DNA from: Bacteroides sp. CAG:530
GTDB lineage: Bacteria; Bacteroidota; Bacteroidia; Bacteroidales; Bacteroidaceae
Direction of reading: 5' to 3'
DNA length: 64,000 bases
Assembly (NCBI GenBank): GCA_000434735.1
Contig: FR881292.1
Coordinates: forward strand, 62,350 to 126,349
Shown: piece after piece, positions 27,570 through 36,313 of the stretch
How positions within the stretch are numbered: the first letter of the stretch is position 1
Layout: each line of letters begins with the position of its first letter
Position numbers and translations under genes: made by a program
The notes under the pieces: generated by a model
Seen by the model: the letters and a program-made list of their open reading frames with translations, nothing else
Database searches by the model: none
Told to the model about the DNA's origin: nothing

Positions 27570-28784
27570 TTAAGATTCGAACATGCTCTTACGAGCTAAC
27601 ATGCAGGCTCCAATTACTCCGGCACGTTCTTTCAGCTTAGAAAGAACGATAGCCGAGTCTTTGTTCACCAAGTTGAGCGAGTACTTACGCACCGCACTCT
27701 TGATAGGCTGCAAGATATAATCGCCTGTTTCGGCAAGCACACCACCTATCACTACTAGTTCGGGGTTCAGCAGATTGATGAGTCCCGCCAAATAGCGTCC
27801 CATCTTCTGACCGATTTCTTCTACCAACTCGATGCAAAGCAAGTCTTCCTTATTGATAGCTTCTACGATATCGTCGAGTGTTACCGACTGCTCGTCTTTC
27901 ATAATTCTTTCAGACAAGATAGACTGACGACCTTCGCGCACACTCTCCAACAAGTTGCGATGCAGTGCCATACCCGAAACTTCTGTTTCAAGACATCCTG
28001 TCTTTCCGCAGTGGCATAGTATTTCATTATCGAATACGGGGAAGTGACCAATCTCGCCAGAGAATCCCGACTTTCCGGTATAGATATCACCATTGATAAT
28101 AAGACCAGAACCAAGTCCCCAGCTCATATTTACAAAGACAATGTTCTTCTCGTCTTTCACGGCGCCCTTCACCATTTCGCCATACGTCATGGCGCGGGTA
28201 TCGTTATCGATAGTAACAGGGAAGCCCAATCGTTCTGCAAGAATTTCTGAAAGCGGACGTTCGTCGAAATTAAAATAGCTGAAGCTATATCCCGACTCCG
28301 GATTAACACGTCCCGATATATTGATACCGATATTCAGGATACGGTCTTTGCCAACTTCCAGACTATCTATAAATTCGTGAATGTATTTACATAGCAAGTC
28401 CAATCCCTCAACAGTATTTTCATACTCATAAGGGACTCCCATTTTCAGCTCAATAAAATCGCCGACGAAGTTCATCAAGCTGAAATTCAAACTGAATCGC
28501 TTGATGTCTACTCCTACGAAATATCCAGAATCGGAAGTCAGTCCGTACAGAGTGGGTGGACGTCCTTCACTGGTTTCTTGTTTACCATAATTCATAATAT
28601 ATCCCTCATCGCACATTTCACTAATAAACTTGGTAACTGTGGGGATACTTAAATCCAATTCCTTCGATAAATCGGGAATGGTAGATGAGCGATTATACAT
28701 ATAATATGTAATAATGCGCTTCTTTGTCATTGCGTTCTTAGTTCCTCTCTCTATTTCTTCAAGCAAATCTCGTGCCATATCCAT
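27570..28784 (-). CDS. ROK-family transcriptional repressor/sugar kinase-like protein
   Basis: This is a 404-residue protein with an N-terminal winged helix-turn-helix (about 15-75, STIPDLSKELDLSIPTVTKF) and a ROK sugar-kinase fold. The phosphate motif VGVDIKRFSLN and the zinc motif CHCGKTGCLE (Cys-His-Cys-Cys) after GEIGHFPVF are visible. The start at 28784 was chosen because a TAnnTTTG box lies 17 bp upstream; the frame extends further back only through the promoter. ROK regulators respond to sugars or sugar phosphates. No sugar-use gene is adjacent, so the target is unknown. Confidence 0.9.
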   Translation of the reverse strand: MDMARDLLEEIERGTKNAMTKKRIITYYMYNRSSTIPDLSKELDLSIPTVTKFISEMCDEGYIMNYGKQETSEGRPPTLYGLTSDSGYFVGVDIKRFSLNFSLMNFVGDFIELKMGVPYEYENTVEGLDLLCKYIHEFIDSLEVGKDRILNIGINISGRVNPESGYSFSYFNFDERPLSEILAERLGFPVTIDNDTRAMTYGEMVKGAVKDEKNIVFVNMSWGLGSGLIINGDIYTGKSGFSGEIGHFPVFDNEILCHCGKTGCLETEVSGMALHRNLLESVREGRQSILSERIMKDEQSVTLDDIVEAINKEDLLCIELVEEIGQKMGRYLAGLINLLNPELVVIGGVLAETGDYILQPIKSAVRKYSLNLVNKDSAIVLSKLKERAGVIGACMLARKSMFES

Positions 28785-28801
28785 GTAATTTTCGTTTCGC
28801 A

Positions 28802-28809
28802 CAAAGTTA
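28802..28809 (-). promoter_or_regulatory. Promoter -7 box for the ROK regulator
   Basis: The minus strand reads TAACTTTG (perfect TAnnTTTG), giving a very short leader to the ATG at 28784 and deciding the start codon. Confidence 0.6.
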
Positions 28810-28865
28810 ATAATAAAATTAAAAAACTTACCACGGCTTTTTCTTAAAAAATGTAATACAGACAA

Positions 28866-29139
28866 AAGAGTTATGCAATATGGGTATAAAACTGTGACAT
28901 TGGGCGTTTTACATTTCTACTTGCAATGTGTAGTTTATAATGTGTGTTAATGATAGTATTTATCACTGAAGCGTTTTCACTATCCTGGCATGGTTTACAT
29001 TTCCTTTTATCGTTAAACAAAAGAAAATGCAACAAAAAGGAAAAAAGTTTATAAACCGAAAGAAGAGCGTATGCTACAATTTACTAAAAGTATTTATATA
29101 GTTAATCCGGCTTTGGACATACTATATATATAAAGTCAC
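28866..29139. other. Non-coding gap between the ROK gene and pepD
   Basis: About 270 bp of AT-rich sequence upstream of the ROK gene and beyond the pepD terminator. I find no open frame, repeat or RNA fold I can support. A poly-A/G stretch lies near 29035-29047. Confidence 0.5.
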
Positions 29140-29190
29140 AAAAAAACGGACCGCCTTCATCTTGCATCATGCAATAGAAGACGGTCCGCT
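29140..29190 (-). terminator. Rho-independent terminator of pepD
   Basis: On the minus strand the arms (29177-29188 and 29147-29158) pair as CGGACCG(T/C)CTTC with its complement, one G-T pair, followed by a run of six to seven T (plus-strand A at 29140-29146). It lies 22 bp after the pepD stop. Confidence 0.9.
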
Positions 29191-29211
29191 TTTATATTAT
29201 AACTACTAATG

Positions 29212-30669
29212 TTATTTCATCGGAGTATTTTCCAAAGTAGCAGTCAAGAAATCATAGAACTTAGCTACAGACGGAATGTTGCAACGCTCTTCTGGAGTGT
29301 GAGGGCACTGCAATGTAGGACCGAAAGAAATCATGTCGAGACCAGGAACAACAGCACCGATGATACCGCATTCCAATCCTGCGTGGATAACCTTAACTTC
29401 GGGTTCTTCGCCAAACTGTGCCTTATATGATTCTTTCATGGCGTGAAGTATCGGAGAGTTAACATCCGGTTCCCAGCCTGAATAGCTGCCCGAACGCTCT
29501 ACGTGCATGCCAGCCATAGAGAAACAGCTTTCGATAGCAGTGTTGCGGAAATCCTTCATAGAATCGCGAGAGCTACGAGTCAATACCTTGATTTCGGCAC
29601 GACCGTTACCGATTTCTACGATAGCCAAGTTAGAAGAAGTTTCTACAGTATCGGGGATAGTAGGTATGAAACGTTCCACACCGTTAGGACAAGCATAGAT
29701 AGCGTCAACCAAGTTGTCGCGAATTTCATCAGGAACCATCATCTTAGGAAGTTCTACACGCTCTACAGTAAAGCTGATACCTTCTTCGATAGTAGCGAAT
29801 TCATCGCGCCATACCTGTTCGCATTCTCCAACGAAAGCTATAACGTCGTCCACCTCTTCGGCAGGCACTGTGATTACAGCTTCACACTCGCGAGGGATAG
29901 CGTTACGCATGTTTCCACCTTCCCATGATACGAGACAAGCCTCATCGTAAGCTATTACCTGATTCAAGAAACGAGCCATCAGCTTATTGGCGTTAGCATG
30001 TCCCCAGCCAATCTGAATACCAGAGTGACCGCCACGCAAACCTTTAAGAGTTACCTTCAAGGCAACGTCTGTAGGATCTGTTTCTACTTCTTTATATTCG
30101 AGAGTAGCGTTCAAGTCTTCCCCTCCTGCACAACCGATATAAAGTTCACCTTCTTCTTCAGAGTCAAGGTTCAACAAGATATCGCCATCAATAGTACCCG
30201 GTTTCAAGCCGAACGCTCCGAACATACCTGTTTCTTCATCGGCAGTAATCAACGCTACCAACGGTCCGTGCTTCAAAGTCTTGTCTTCCATCACAGCCAT
30301 GATAGCGGCAACACCCATACCGTCGTCCGAACCCAAAGTAGTACCTTTAGCTCTTACCCATTCGCCGTCAATCTCGGTTTCAATAGGATCGTTCTCAAAA
30401 TCGTGTTGTTTATCTTTAGTCTTCTGAGGTACCATATCCATGTGGGCCTGCAGAATAACGGTTTTCCGATTTTCCATTCCCGGAGTGGCCGGCTTGCGAT
30501 AAATGATGTTTCCGACTTCATCTTTAAAAGCCTCTACTCCAACGCTCTTACCGAATTCCAACAAGAAAGATTGGATTTTTTCCAAATGTCCCGATGGACG
30601 TGGAACCTGAGTCAACGAATCAAAATGCTTCCACACATTCTGTGGAGCCAGAGAAATAATTTCACTCAT
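29212..30669 (-). CDS. pepD: PepD: cytosol aminoacyl-histidine dipeptidase (M20 family)
   Basis: This is a 485-residue M20C di-zinc peptidase of normal length. The first metal motif is QAHMDMVPQK, the bridging Asp lies in LGSDDGMGVAA, the catalytic Glu pair is in TADEETGMFGA, and the late metal ligand is in FGPTLQCPHTPEER. It hydrolyses Xaa-His (carnosine-like) and many other dipeptides in the cytosol, ending peptide breakdown. No signal peptide is present. It lies 11 bp after the flippase-like gene, which is probably co-transcribed, and ends in a clear terminator. Confidence 0.95.
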   Translation of the reverse strand: MSEIISLAPQNVWKHFDSLTQVPRPSGHLEKIQSFLLEFGKSVGVEAFKDEVGNIIYRKPATPGMENRKTVILQAHMDMVPQKTKDKQHDFENDPIETEIDGEWVRAKGTTLGSDDGMGVAAIMAVMEDKTLKHGPLVALITADEETGMFGAFGLKPGTIDGDILLNLDSEEEGELYIGCAGGEDLNATLEYKEVETDPTDVALKVTLKGLRGGHSGIQIGWGHANANKLMARFLNQVIAYDEACLVSWEGGNMRNAIPRECEAVITVPAEEVDDVIAFVGECEQVWRDEFATIEEGISFTVERVELPKMMVPDEIRDNLVDAIYACPNGVERFIPTIPDTVETSSNLAIVEIGNGRAEIKVLTRSSRDSMKDFRNTAIESCFSMAGMHVERSGSYSGWEPDVNSPILHAMKESYKAQFGEEPEVKVIHAGLECGIIGAVVPGLDMISFGPTLQCPHTPEERCNIPSVAKFYDFLTATLENTPMK

Positions 30670-30680
30670 ACGCTTTTGTT

Positions 30681-31682
30681 TTATTTTTTATTTGTAAGCG
30701 GCAAAGCCACTAATCCGTAAATACCTAACAAAATTAATAAAAAAGTTTGAATACCATGCACAAGTAACGCAAATATTCCTGCATCTTCCTTTGTAATACC
30801 GTACATCATCATCATTGTGATGACCGCAAAATGCCACGGACCGGCTCCATTTGGGGTAGGAACCACCACGGCGATACTGCCAACAACGAAGAGAACCAGC
30901 CCTGCCAACCAGCCTAAATGCGATGTGAAGCCGAAGCTGTAGAACGTAAGATAGAAGTGAAGGTAATAGCAAGCCCATATTCCCCATGAATAAAGTATGT
31001 ATAACCACGGAGAACGCACATGGCGAATAGACATACATCCCAACCAGATATTAGAAATAAGGCCTCGCACTTTAGCGAATACAGTAAGATTGCGCACCAA
31101 GAAAAACAAGAGCACAAAAGCAGCTGCTATACAGAGCAAGGTTATATAAAAGTTGGTCGATGCGAACAGGGATGAAAAGAACCCGATATCCGTACCCGTC
31201 AGCTTAAAGAAGTTGGCAAACACCGACGACTGTAACAGCAATGTAACAGCGGTAATGACAAGTATACAAGTAGAATCAACAAGCCGTTCGGACACTACCG
31301 TACCCAAGGACTTGGAGAAAGACACGCCATCGTACTTTGCCAAGATGCCGCAGCGCGAAACTTCGCCCACGCGAGGCAGCACCAAATTGGCGGCATACGA
31401 AACAAATATGGCGTAAATACTGTTAGACTGCTTAGGATGAGCGTCTAACGGGTCTAGAGCAAGCATCCAGCGCCATCCTCTAAACACCTGAGCCAACACG
31501 CCGAACACGAGCGAAAGTAACATCCACCCGTAATTCATCTCATCACAAAGCACATTACCGACTTCGCTAAAATCGAAATCATAATAAGTCCACACCATAA
31601 TGACCGCCCCTAAAACCAGAGGAAGCCCTATCTGAAATATCTTATTGAGGTATTTCTTCAACACTGTTCGTTCCAACTTCAA
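30681..31682 (-). CDS. Flippase-like / lysylphosphatidylglycerol synthase TM-region family protein
   Basis: This is a 333-residue inner-membrane protein with about eight hydrophobic segments (UPF0104, LPG_synthase_TM family). Family signatures include WRWMLAL after the second helix, the LVLPRVGEVSRCGILAKYDG loop and PTPNGAGPWHFAV near the C-terminus. There is no catalytic aminoacyl-transferase domain, so it is not a full MprF. Proteins of this group are proposed lipid or glycolipid flippases, often called AglD/MprF-like, and the true substrate is generally unknown. It is upstream of pepD with an 11-bp gap. Confidence 0.88.
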   Translation of the reverse strand: MKLERTVLKKYLNKIFQIGLPLVLGAVIMVWTYYDFDFSEVGNVLCDEMNYGWMLLSLVFGVLAQVFRGWRWMLALDPLDAHPKQSNSIYAIFVSYAANLVLPRVGEVSRCGILAKYDGVSFSKSLGTVVSERLVDSTCILVITAVTLLLQSSVFANFFKLTGTDIGFFSSLFASTNFYITLLCIAAAFVLLFFLVRNLTVFAKVRGLISNIWLGCMSIRHVRSPWLYILYSWGIWACYYLHFYLTFYSFGFTSHLGWLAGLVLFVVGSIAVVVPTPNGAGPWHFAVITMMMMYGITKEDAGIFALLVHGIQTFLLILLGIYGLVALPLTNKK

Positions 31683-31707
31683 TCAATTTTTATCACATCC
31701 GGCTTGC

Positions 31708-31773
31708 ACTATCTTTGCCATACTGCAATGATTTTTAATATTAATGCTTACCTTTGCATGATGCAAAGATAGT
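31708..31773. promoter_or_regulatory. Face-to-face promoter boxes in a palindromic spacer (flippase gene / rsmA)
   Basis: The gap between the divergent genes carries plus-strand TATCTTTG (31710-31717) and TACCTTTG (31749-31756) and minus-strand TATCTTTG (31764-31771). Perfect 11-nt arms ACTATCTTTGC (31708-31718) and its complement (31763-31773) flank the region. A 17-bp palindrome, CTTTGCAT-G-ATGCAAAG, spans 31752-31768. The right-going box at 31749 and the left-going box at 31764 point at each other and would overlap in polymerase footprint. Confidence 0.6.
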
Positions 31774-31820
31774 ATCCTTGCGGGAATTATTCTCAGTTTA
31801 TCACAAGAAAATACGAAAGA

Positions 31821-32612
31821 ATGAAATTAGTAAAGCCCAAGAAGTTCTTAGGACAACACTTCTTAAAAGATCTGCAAATAGCAAAAGATATAGCCGATAC
31901 GGTTGACGCATGCCCAGACTTGCCAGTGCTTGAGGTAGGTCCCGGTATGGGAGTACTCACACAATTCCTCATTCCGAAAGGACGCCCCGTAAAAGTTGTA
32001 GAACTCGACTTTGAATCCGTAGCTTATCTGAAAGAGAATTTTGCCCAACTGGGAGACAATATCATAGAACAGGACTTCCTTAAGATGGATCTTTCGCAGC
32101 TGTTCAACGGTAATCCGTTTGTGCTGACCGGAAACTATCCGTATAATATATCGAGCCAGATATTCTTCAAGATGCTCGACTACAAGAACCTTATCCCCTG
32201 CTGTACGGGTATGATACAAAAAGAAGTGGCAGAACGTATAGCCGCTGCACCCGGAAGCAAGACATACGGTATCTTGAGCGTGTTGATACAAGCGTGGTAT
32301 CATGTGGAATACCTATTTACAGTTCACGAAAACGTATTTAACCCTCCGCCAAAGGTAAAGAGTGCGGTAATACGCATGACCCGAAACGAGACAATGGACT
32401 TGGGATGCAACGAAAAGCTGTTCAAGCAAATAGTGAAAACCACTTTCAACCAACGCCGTAAGACTCTGCGCAACTCTATATCGACTATCTTAGACAAGAC
32501 GAATCCGCTAAGCATGGACCCTATATTCAACAAGCGTCCGGAGCAACTATCGGTGAAAGAGTTTATAGACTTGACAAACCGCGTAGAAGAGGCACTCAAG
32601 CAGCAAGAATAA
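31821..32612 (+). CDS. rsmA: RsmA/KsgA: 16S rRNA dimethyladenosine transferase
   Basis: This is a 263-residue SAM-dependent methyltransferase with KKFLGQHFL at the start, SAM motif I LEVGPGMGVLTQ, acidic motif II VVELD and the catalytic GNYPYNISSQIFF (NLPY-type). It dimethylates two adjacent adenines in helix 45 of 16S rRNA during small-subunit assembly. The length and motif order are standard. mgtE follows after 46 bp, probably in the same transcript. Confidence 0.97.
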   Translation: MKLVKPKKFLGQHFLKDLQIAKDIADTVDACPDLPVLEVGPGMGVLTQFLIPKGRPVKVVELDFESVAYLKENFAQLGDNIIEQDFLKMDLSQLFNGNPFVLTGNYPYNISSQIFFKMLDYKNLIPCCTGMIQKEVAERIAAAPGSKTYGILSVLIQAWYHVEYLFTVHENVFNPPPKVKSAVIRMTRNETMDLGCNEKLFKQIVKTTFNQRRKTLRNSISTILDKTNPLSMDPIFNKRPEQLSVKEFIDLTNRVEEALKQQE

Positions 32613-32658
32613 GAGAAATCAAAAGAATAATACACAACCTTCTTAATTAGGGTGATAC

Positions 32659-33999
32659 ATGGAAAAGGATGAAATAAAGAACATTTCCGAACTAATCGAG
32701 AATAAGGAGTCGGACAAAGTAAGAGAGATTCTGAACAATTTGCATCCTGCCGACATAGCCGAACTGTGCAATGAGCTTGATGCAGAAGAAGCACGGTTCG
32801 TCTATCTGCTGTTAGACAATGAGAAAGCCGCCGACGTGCTTATCGAAATGGACGAAGACGCACGAAGACGCTTCCTTAACATACTGCCTTCGGAAACCAT
32901 CGCAAAACGATTCGTAGACTATATGGACTCGGACGATGCGGTAGACATTATCCGTGAGATGGACGAAGACAAGCAAGAAGAGGTGTTGTCGCACATAGAA
33001 GACATAGAGCAGGCGGGCGACATCGTAGACTTGCTGAAATACGACGAAGATACTGCCGGAGGTTTGATGGGTACCGAAATGGTTATCGTGAACGAGAACT
33101 GGAGTATGCCCGAATGTCTGAGAGAAATGCGTATACAGGCCGAAGATATGGACGAAATATACTATGTATACGTGGTAGACGATGACGAACGTCTGCGCGG
33201 TGTATTCCCATTGAAGAAGATGATTACCAGTCCATCTGTTTCGAAGGTAAAGCATGTAATGAAGAAAGACCCTATCTCGGTGCACGTAGATACTCCGCTT
33301 GATGAAGTGGTGCAGGTTATCGAGAAATACGACCTTGTAGCGGTGCCTGTAGTCGACAGTATAGGACGCTTGGTAGGACGAATCACCGTAGACGACGTGA
33401 TGGATGAAGTTCGCGAACAAGCCGAACGCGACTACCAGTTGGCTTCTGGTCTCTCGCAGGACGTAGAATCACACGATAACGTGTTCCGTCAGACCAGCGC
33501 ACGCCTGCCGTGGCTGCTCATCGGTATGCTTGGTGGTATCGGTAACTCTATGATTTTGGGTAATTTCGATTCAACATTCGCTGCTCATCCAGAAATGGCA
33601 CTCTACATTCCGCTTATCGGTGGTACGGGAGGAAATGTGGGAACGCAGTCGTCCGCTCTCGTTGTACAGGGATTGGCCAACAGTTCATTGGATGCTAACG
33701 GTATCTGGAAACAGATTATGAAAGAATCGGTTGTAGCGGTAATCAACGCCACTATCATTTCAATGCTGGTATATATCTATAACTTCATACGCTTCGGAGC
33801 AACCGCTACCGTAAGCTACTCGGTATCTATCAGTTTGTTCTCTGTGGTGATGTTCGCTTCTATCTTCGGCACGTTAGTGCCCATGACATTAGAGAAGCTT
33901 AAGATAGACCCCGCTATCGCGACAGGTCCCTTTATCTCCATTACAAACGATATTATCGGCATGATGATGTATATGGGAATCACGGCTTTGTTATCTTAA
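32659..33999 (+). CDS. mgtE: MgtE: magnesium transporter
   Basis: This is a 446-residue protein with an N-terminal MgtE_N helical domain rich in acidic residues, a pair of CBS domains (about 135-260) and five C-terminal membrane helices with GGTGGNVGTQSSALVVQG, the pore-lining signature of the family. MgtE is a Mg2+ channel gated by Mg2+ binding to the cytosolic domains. It ends only 6 bp from the stop codon of the convergent dnaG gene, so the two 3' ends have no room for a separate terminator. Confidence 0.97.
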   Translation: MEKDEIKNISELIENKESDKVREILNNLHPADIAELCNELDAEEARFVYLLLDNEKAADVLIEMDEDARRRFLNILPSETIAKRFVDYMDSDDAVDIIREMDEDKQEEVLSHIEDIEQAGDIVDLLKYDEDTAGGLMGTEMVIVNENWSMPECLREMRIQAEDMDEIYYVYVVDDDERLRGVFPLKKMITSPSVSKVKHVMKKDPISVHVDTPLDEVVQVIEKYDLVAVPVVDSIGRLVGRITVDDVMDEVREQAERDYQLASGLSQDVESHDNVFRQTSARLPWLLIGMLGGIGNSMILGNFDSTFAAHPEMALYIPLIGGTGGNVGTQSSALVVQGLANSSLDANGIWKQIMKESVVAVINATIISMLVYIYNFIRFGATATVSYSVSISLFSVVMFASIFGTLVPMTLEKLKIDPAIATGPFISITNDIIGMMMYMGITALLS

Positions 34000-34005
34000 G
34001 CCACA

Positions 34006-36192
34006 TCAGTATCTCAGCACTACCCTATCGCCGGCATGCCGAGCCAAAACAATACGAACTTCATGCAACTGCTTATAGCGTTGCATGATTTCGTATGCGC
34101 TCTTCGAATCACGAGAGATTTCAGAATTGGTAGTCAACGCCTTCAATATATGATTTAATTCAGCAGTTACTATATTTAGTTTAAAGTCTACAAGCAGACG
34201 AGGTATCAATTCATACAAACGCTCCTCATCAGTGACAATCTTCTGTCCTCTCGAATGATATTTGCTCAATACATAACGGTCGCTTGCCATTTCAGCAGCC
34301 AACTTGCTTACCTCAGGATCAAGATGAGATACAAAATAGCGTTCGGCACAAAAACCTGAGTCGTGTATATGCGCCACACATTCATTCAGCACACGGCGAT
34401 GAAGTGCAATATGAAAACCAAGACTATCATTATGCAGACCTTCGGCAATGTATTCCGCCACTGTAACGGGAATTTCGTTGCCTTCCTCATCCTCAGCCAT
34501 ACACATTACCTTCTCTCCGTAACGTATCAGCATACGCATCAAATCAACCTCTTGCTTATAGAAAAGTTCCTCCTCATTTCCTTCGGCAGGAATGAAAGAG
34601 ATATAATTATCTTCTACCGGAGCAGGCGGATATGAAGAATCTACGCCTCCCTCTTCGGGCATAGGCGGCAATTCATCTCCTGGAACAATAGATTCAATAG
34701 GAGCATCCGCACCCGATAGCGAAGCCAATGCACCCGACACTTCGGCATCGGCTGGGGGCGGGGTCGACACTTCGGCATCGGCTGGAGGCGTGCTTACAGC
34801 CACCTGCTGAGTAGCCTGCTGTTCCGCTTGCAAACGAGCACGATATTCCTTGCGCTGTTCTTCTTTCTTACGGTTTTCATCTGCCTGTTCTTTCAGTTTT
34901 CCCACAGCATTAACAAGTACACGCTCTTCCATTCTCAGCATTTCGCTGCACTCACGTATATATACATTACGTGTTATAGAATCGGGAATTACAGAGATGC
35001 TTTTTACGATGCTCGTTATAAGATTAGCCTTTTTAATAGGGTCTTTTCCAGCTTCTTCAATCAGCAAATCGGTCTTGAAGCGTATAAAATCGACTTCATG
35101 ATCGTTTATGTACGCTTGATATTCGGTAGCGTTATGCTTACGTGCAAAGCTGTCGGGGTCATCACCGTCGGGCAACAAGCACACCTTGACATTCATACCC
35201 TCTTCGAGCAACATATCTATACCTCGGATACTAGCTTTGATACCCGCACCGTCGCCATCGTACAGCACGGTGATGTTATTAGTAAACCTATGTATCAACC
35301 GTATTTGGTCGGACGTAAGCGCCGTACCCGATGAAGCCACCACGTTTTCTATTCCACTCTGATGCATGGAAATAACGTCGGTATAACCCTCTACCAAGAA
35401 ACAACGGTCTTGACGAACCATAGCTTGCTTGGCAAAGTAGATACCGTAAAGTTCACGGCTCTTATGGTAAATCTCACTCTCGGGCGAGTTGACGTACTTC
35501 ATCTGCACGTTCTTAGTAGCCGCATTCAGCACACGACCACCGAAAGCCACTACTTTACCCGACAGTGTATGCACCGGGAAAATTACACGCCCCCAGAATC
35601 TGTCGCGCAGCGTACCATCGTCTTTACGATAGCACAATCCGGTCTTCTCCAAAAACTCTGGCTTATAGCCTTTTTCTATAGCAGTACGTGCCAACGCATC
35701 ACGATTATCTGTGCTATACCCCAACTGGAACTTCTTAATGATATCATCACGGAATCCTCTACTTCGCAGATAAGTCATACCTATGCGCTGCCCCTCTTCC
35801 ACGTTATAAAGTACGTTCTGAAAGTATTCCGAAGCAAACTGGTTGACCACAAAAAGACTCTCGCGAAGATTGCTCGCCTGCTTTTCTTCTTCGGTAAGTT
35901 CACGCTCTTTTACCTCGATATTATATTTACGAGCCAGCCACTTCAGAGCTTCATAATACGAAAGTTGCTCGTGCTCCATAATGAAGTGCACCACGTTTCC
36001 ACCCTTTCCGCAACTGAAACATTTGCATAGTCCCTTGCTTGGCGATACACTGAACGAAGGAGTCTTCTCATTATGAAACGGACACAGTCCGATGTAGTTA
36101 ACCCCTCGCCTGCGCAGCGTTACAAACTCTGACACCACATCAACAATCTGTGCGGCATCGAGTATTCTGTCTATGGTGGCTTGGTCTATCAT
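34006..36192 (-). CDS. dnaG: DnaG: DNA primase
   Basis: This is a 728-residue primase with the N-terminal CHC2 zinc finger (CPFHN...CKCFSCGKGG), an RNA-polymerase core with a Toprim domain (FLVEGYTDVISMHQ...GTALT, then LYDGDGAGIKA), a Pro/Ala/Glu-rich linker and a C-terminal helicase-binding region. It makes RNA primers at the replication fork. The start at 36192 was chosen because the domain begins MIDQATIDRILDAAQIVDVV there and a promoter box lies upstream; the frame is open 25 codons further back. The linker holds a 10-residue direct repeat and is longer than in E. coli DnaG (581 residues overall). Confidence 0.97.
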   Translation of the reverse strand: MIDQATIDRILDAAQIVDVVSEFVTLRRRGVNYIGLCPFHNEKTPSFSVSPSKGLCKCFSCGKGGNVVHFIMEHEQLSYYEALKWLARKYNIEVKERELTEEEKQASNLRESLFVVNQFASEYFQNVLYNVEEGQRIGMTYLRSRGFRDDIIKKFQLGYSTDNRDALARTAIEKGYKPEFLEKTGLCYRKDDGTLRDRFWGRVIFPVHTLSGKVVAFGGRVLNAATKNVQMKYVNSPESEIYHKSRELYGIYFAKQAMVRQDRCFLVEGYTDVISMHQSGIENVVASSGTALTSDQIRLIHRFTNNITVLYDGDGAGIKASIRGIDMLLEEGMNVKVCLLPDGDDPDSFARKHNATEYQAYINDHEVDFIRFKTDLLIEEAGKDPIKKANLITSIVKSISVIPDSITRNVYIRECSEMLRMEERVLVNAVGKLKEQADENRKKEEQRKEYRARLQAEQQATQQVAVSTPPADAEVSTPPPADAEVSGALASLSGADAPIESIVPGDELPPMPEEGGVDSSYPPAPVEDNYISFIPAEGNEEELFYKQEVDLMRMLIRYGEKVMCMAEDEEGNEIPVTVAEYIAEGLHNDSLGFHIALHRRVLNECVAHIHDSGFCAERYFVSHLDPEVSKLAAEMASDRYVLSKYHSRGQKIVTDEERLYELIPRLLVDFKLNIVTAELNHILKALTTNSEISRDSKSAYEIMQRYKQLHEVRIVLARHAGDRVVLRY
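34735..34794. repeat. 30-bp direct repeat in the dnaG linker
   Basis: Two 30-bp units (34735-34764 and 34765-34794) share GACACTTCGGCATCGGCTGG. They encode a 10-residue repeat containing PPADAEVS in the flexible linker of the primase. The unit length keeps the frame. Confidence 0.85.
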
Positions 36193-36221
36193 TGTAACTT
36201 CATTAATCGTAATTGAGGGAA

Positions 36222-36229
36222 CAAAGTTA
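36222..36229 (-). promoter_or_regulatory. Promoter -7 box for dnaG
   Basis: The minus strand reads TAACTTTG (TAnnTTTG), 29 bp before the dnaG ATG at 36192. Confidence 0.6.
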
Positions 36230-36246
36230 TGAATATTATAAATAAC

Positions 36247-36292
36247 AAAAAAAATCTCCAGCAACATTTCAATCGAGACGTTGCTGGAGATT
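36247..36292 (-). terminator. Rho-independent terminator of the polysaccharide lyase gene
   Basis: Arms 36253-36265 and 36280-36292 (AATCTCCAGCAAC and its complement) pair perfectly over 13 bp. On the minus strand the second arm is followed by a run of T (plus-strand A at 36247-36254). It lies 22 bp after the lyase stop and just upstream of the dnaG promoter. Confidence 0.92.
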
Positions 36293-36313
36293 CGCTATAA
36301 TTCAGTTAATGAA

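Noticed and set aside
36192..36267. Longer N-terminus for DnaG
   Set aside because: The extra 25 codons run through the TAACTTTG promoter box and are not part of the conserved primase start.
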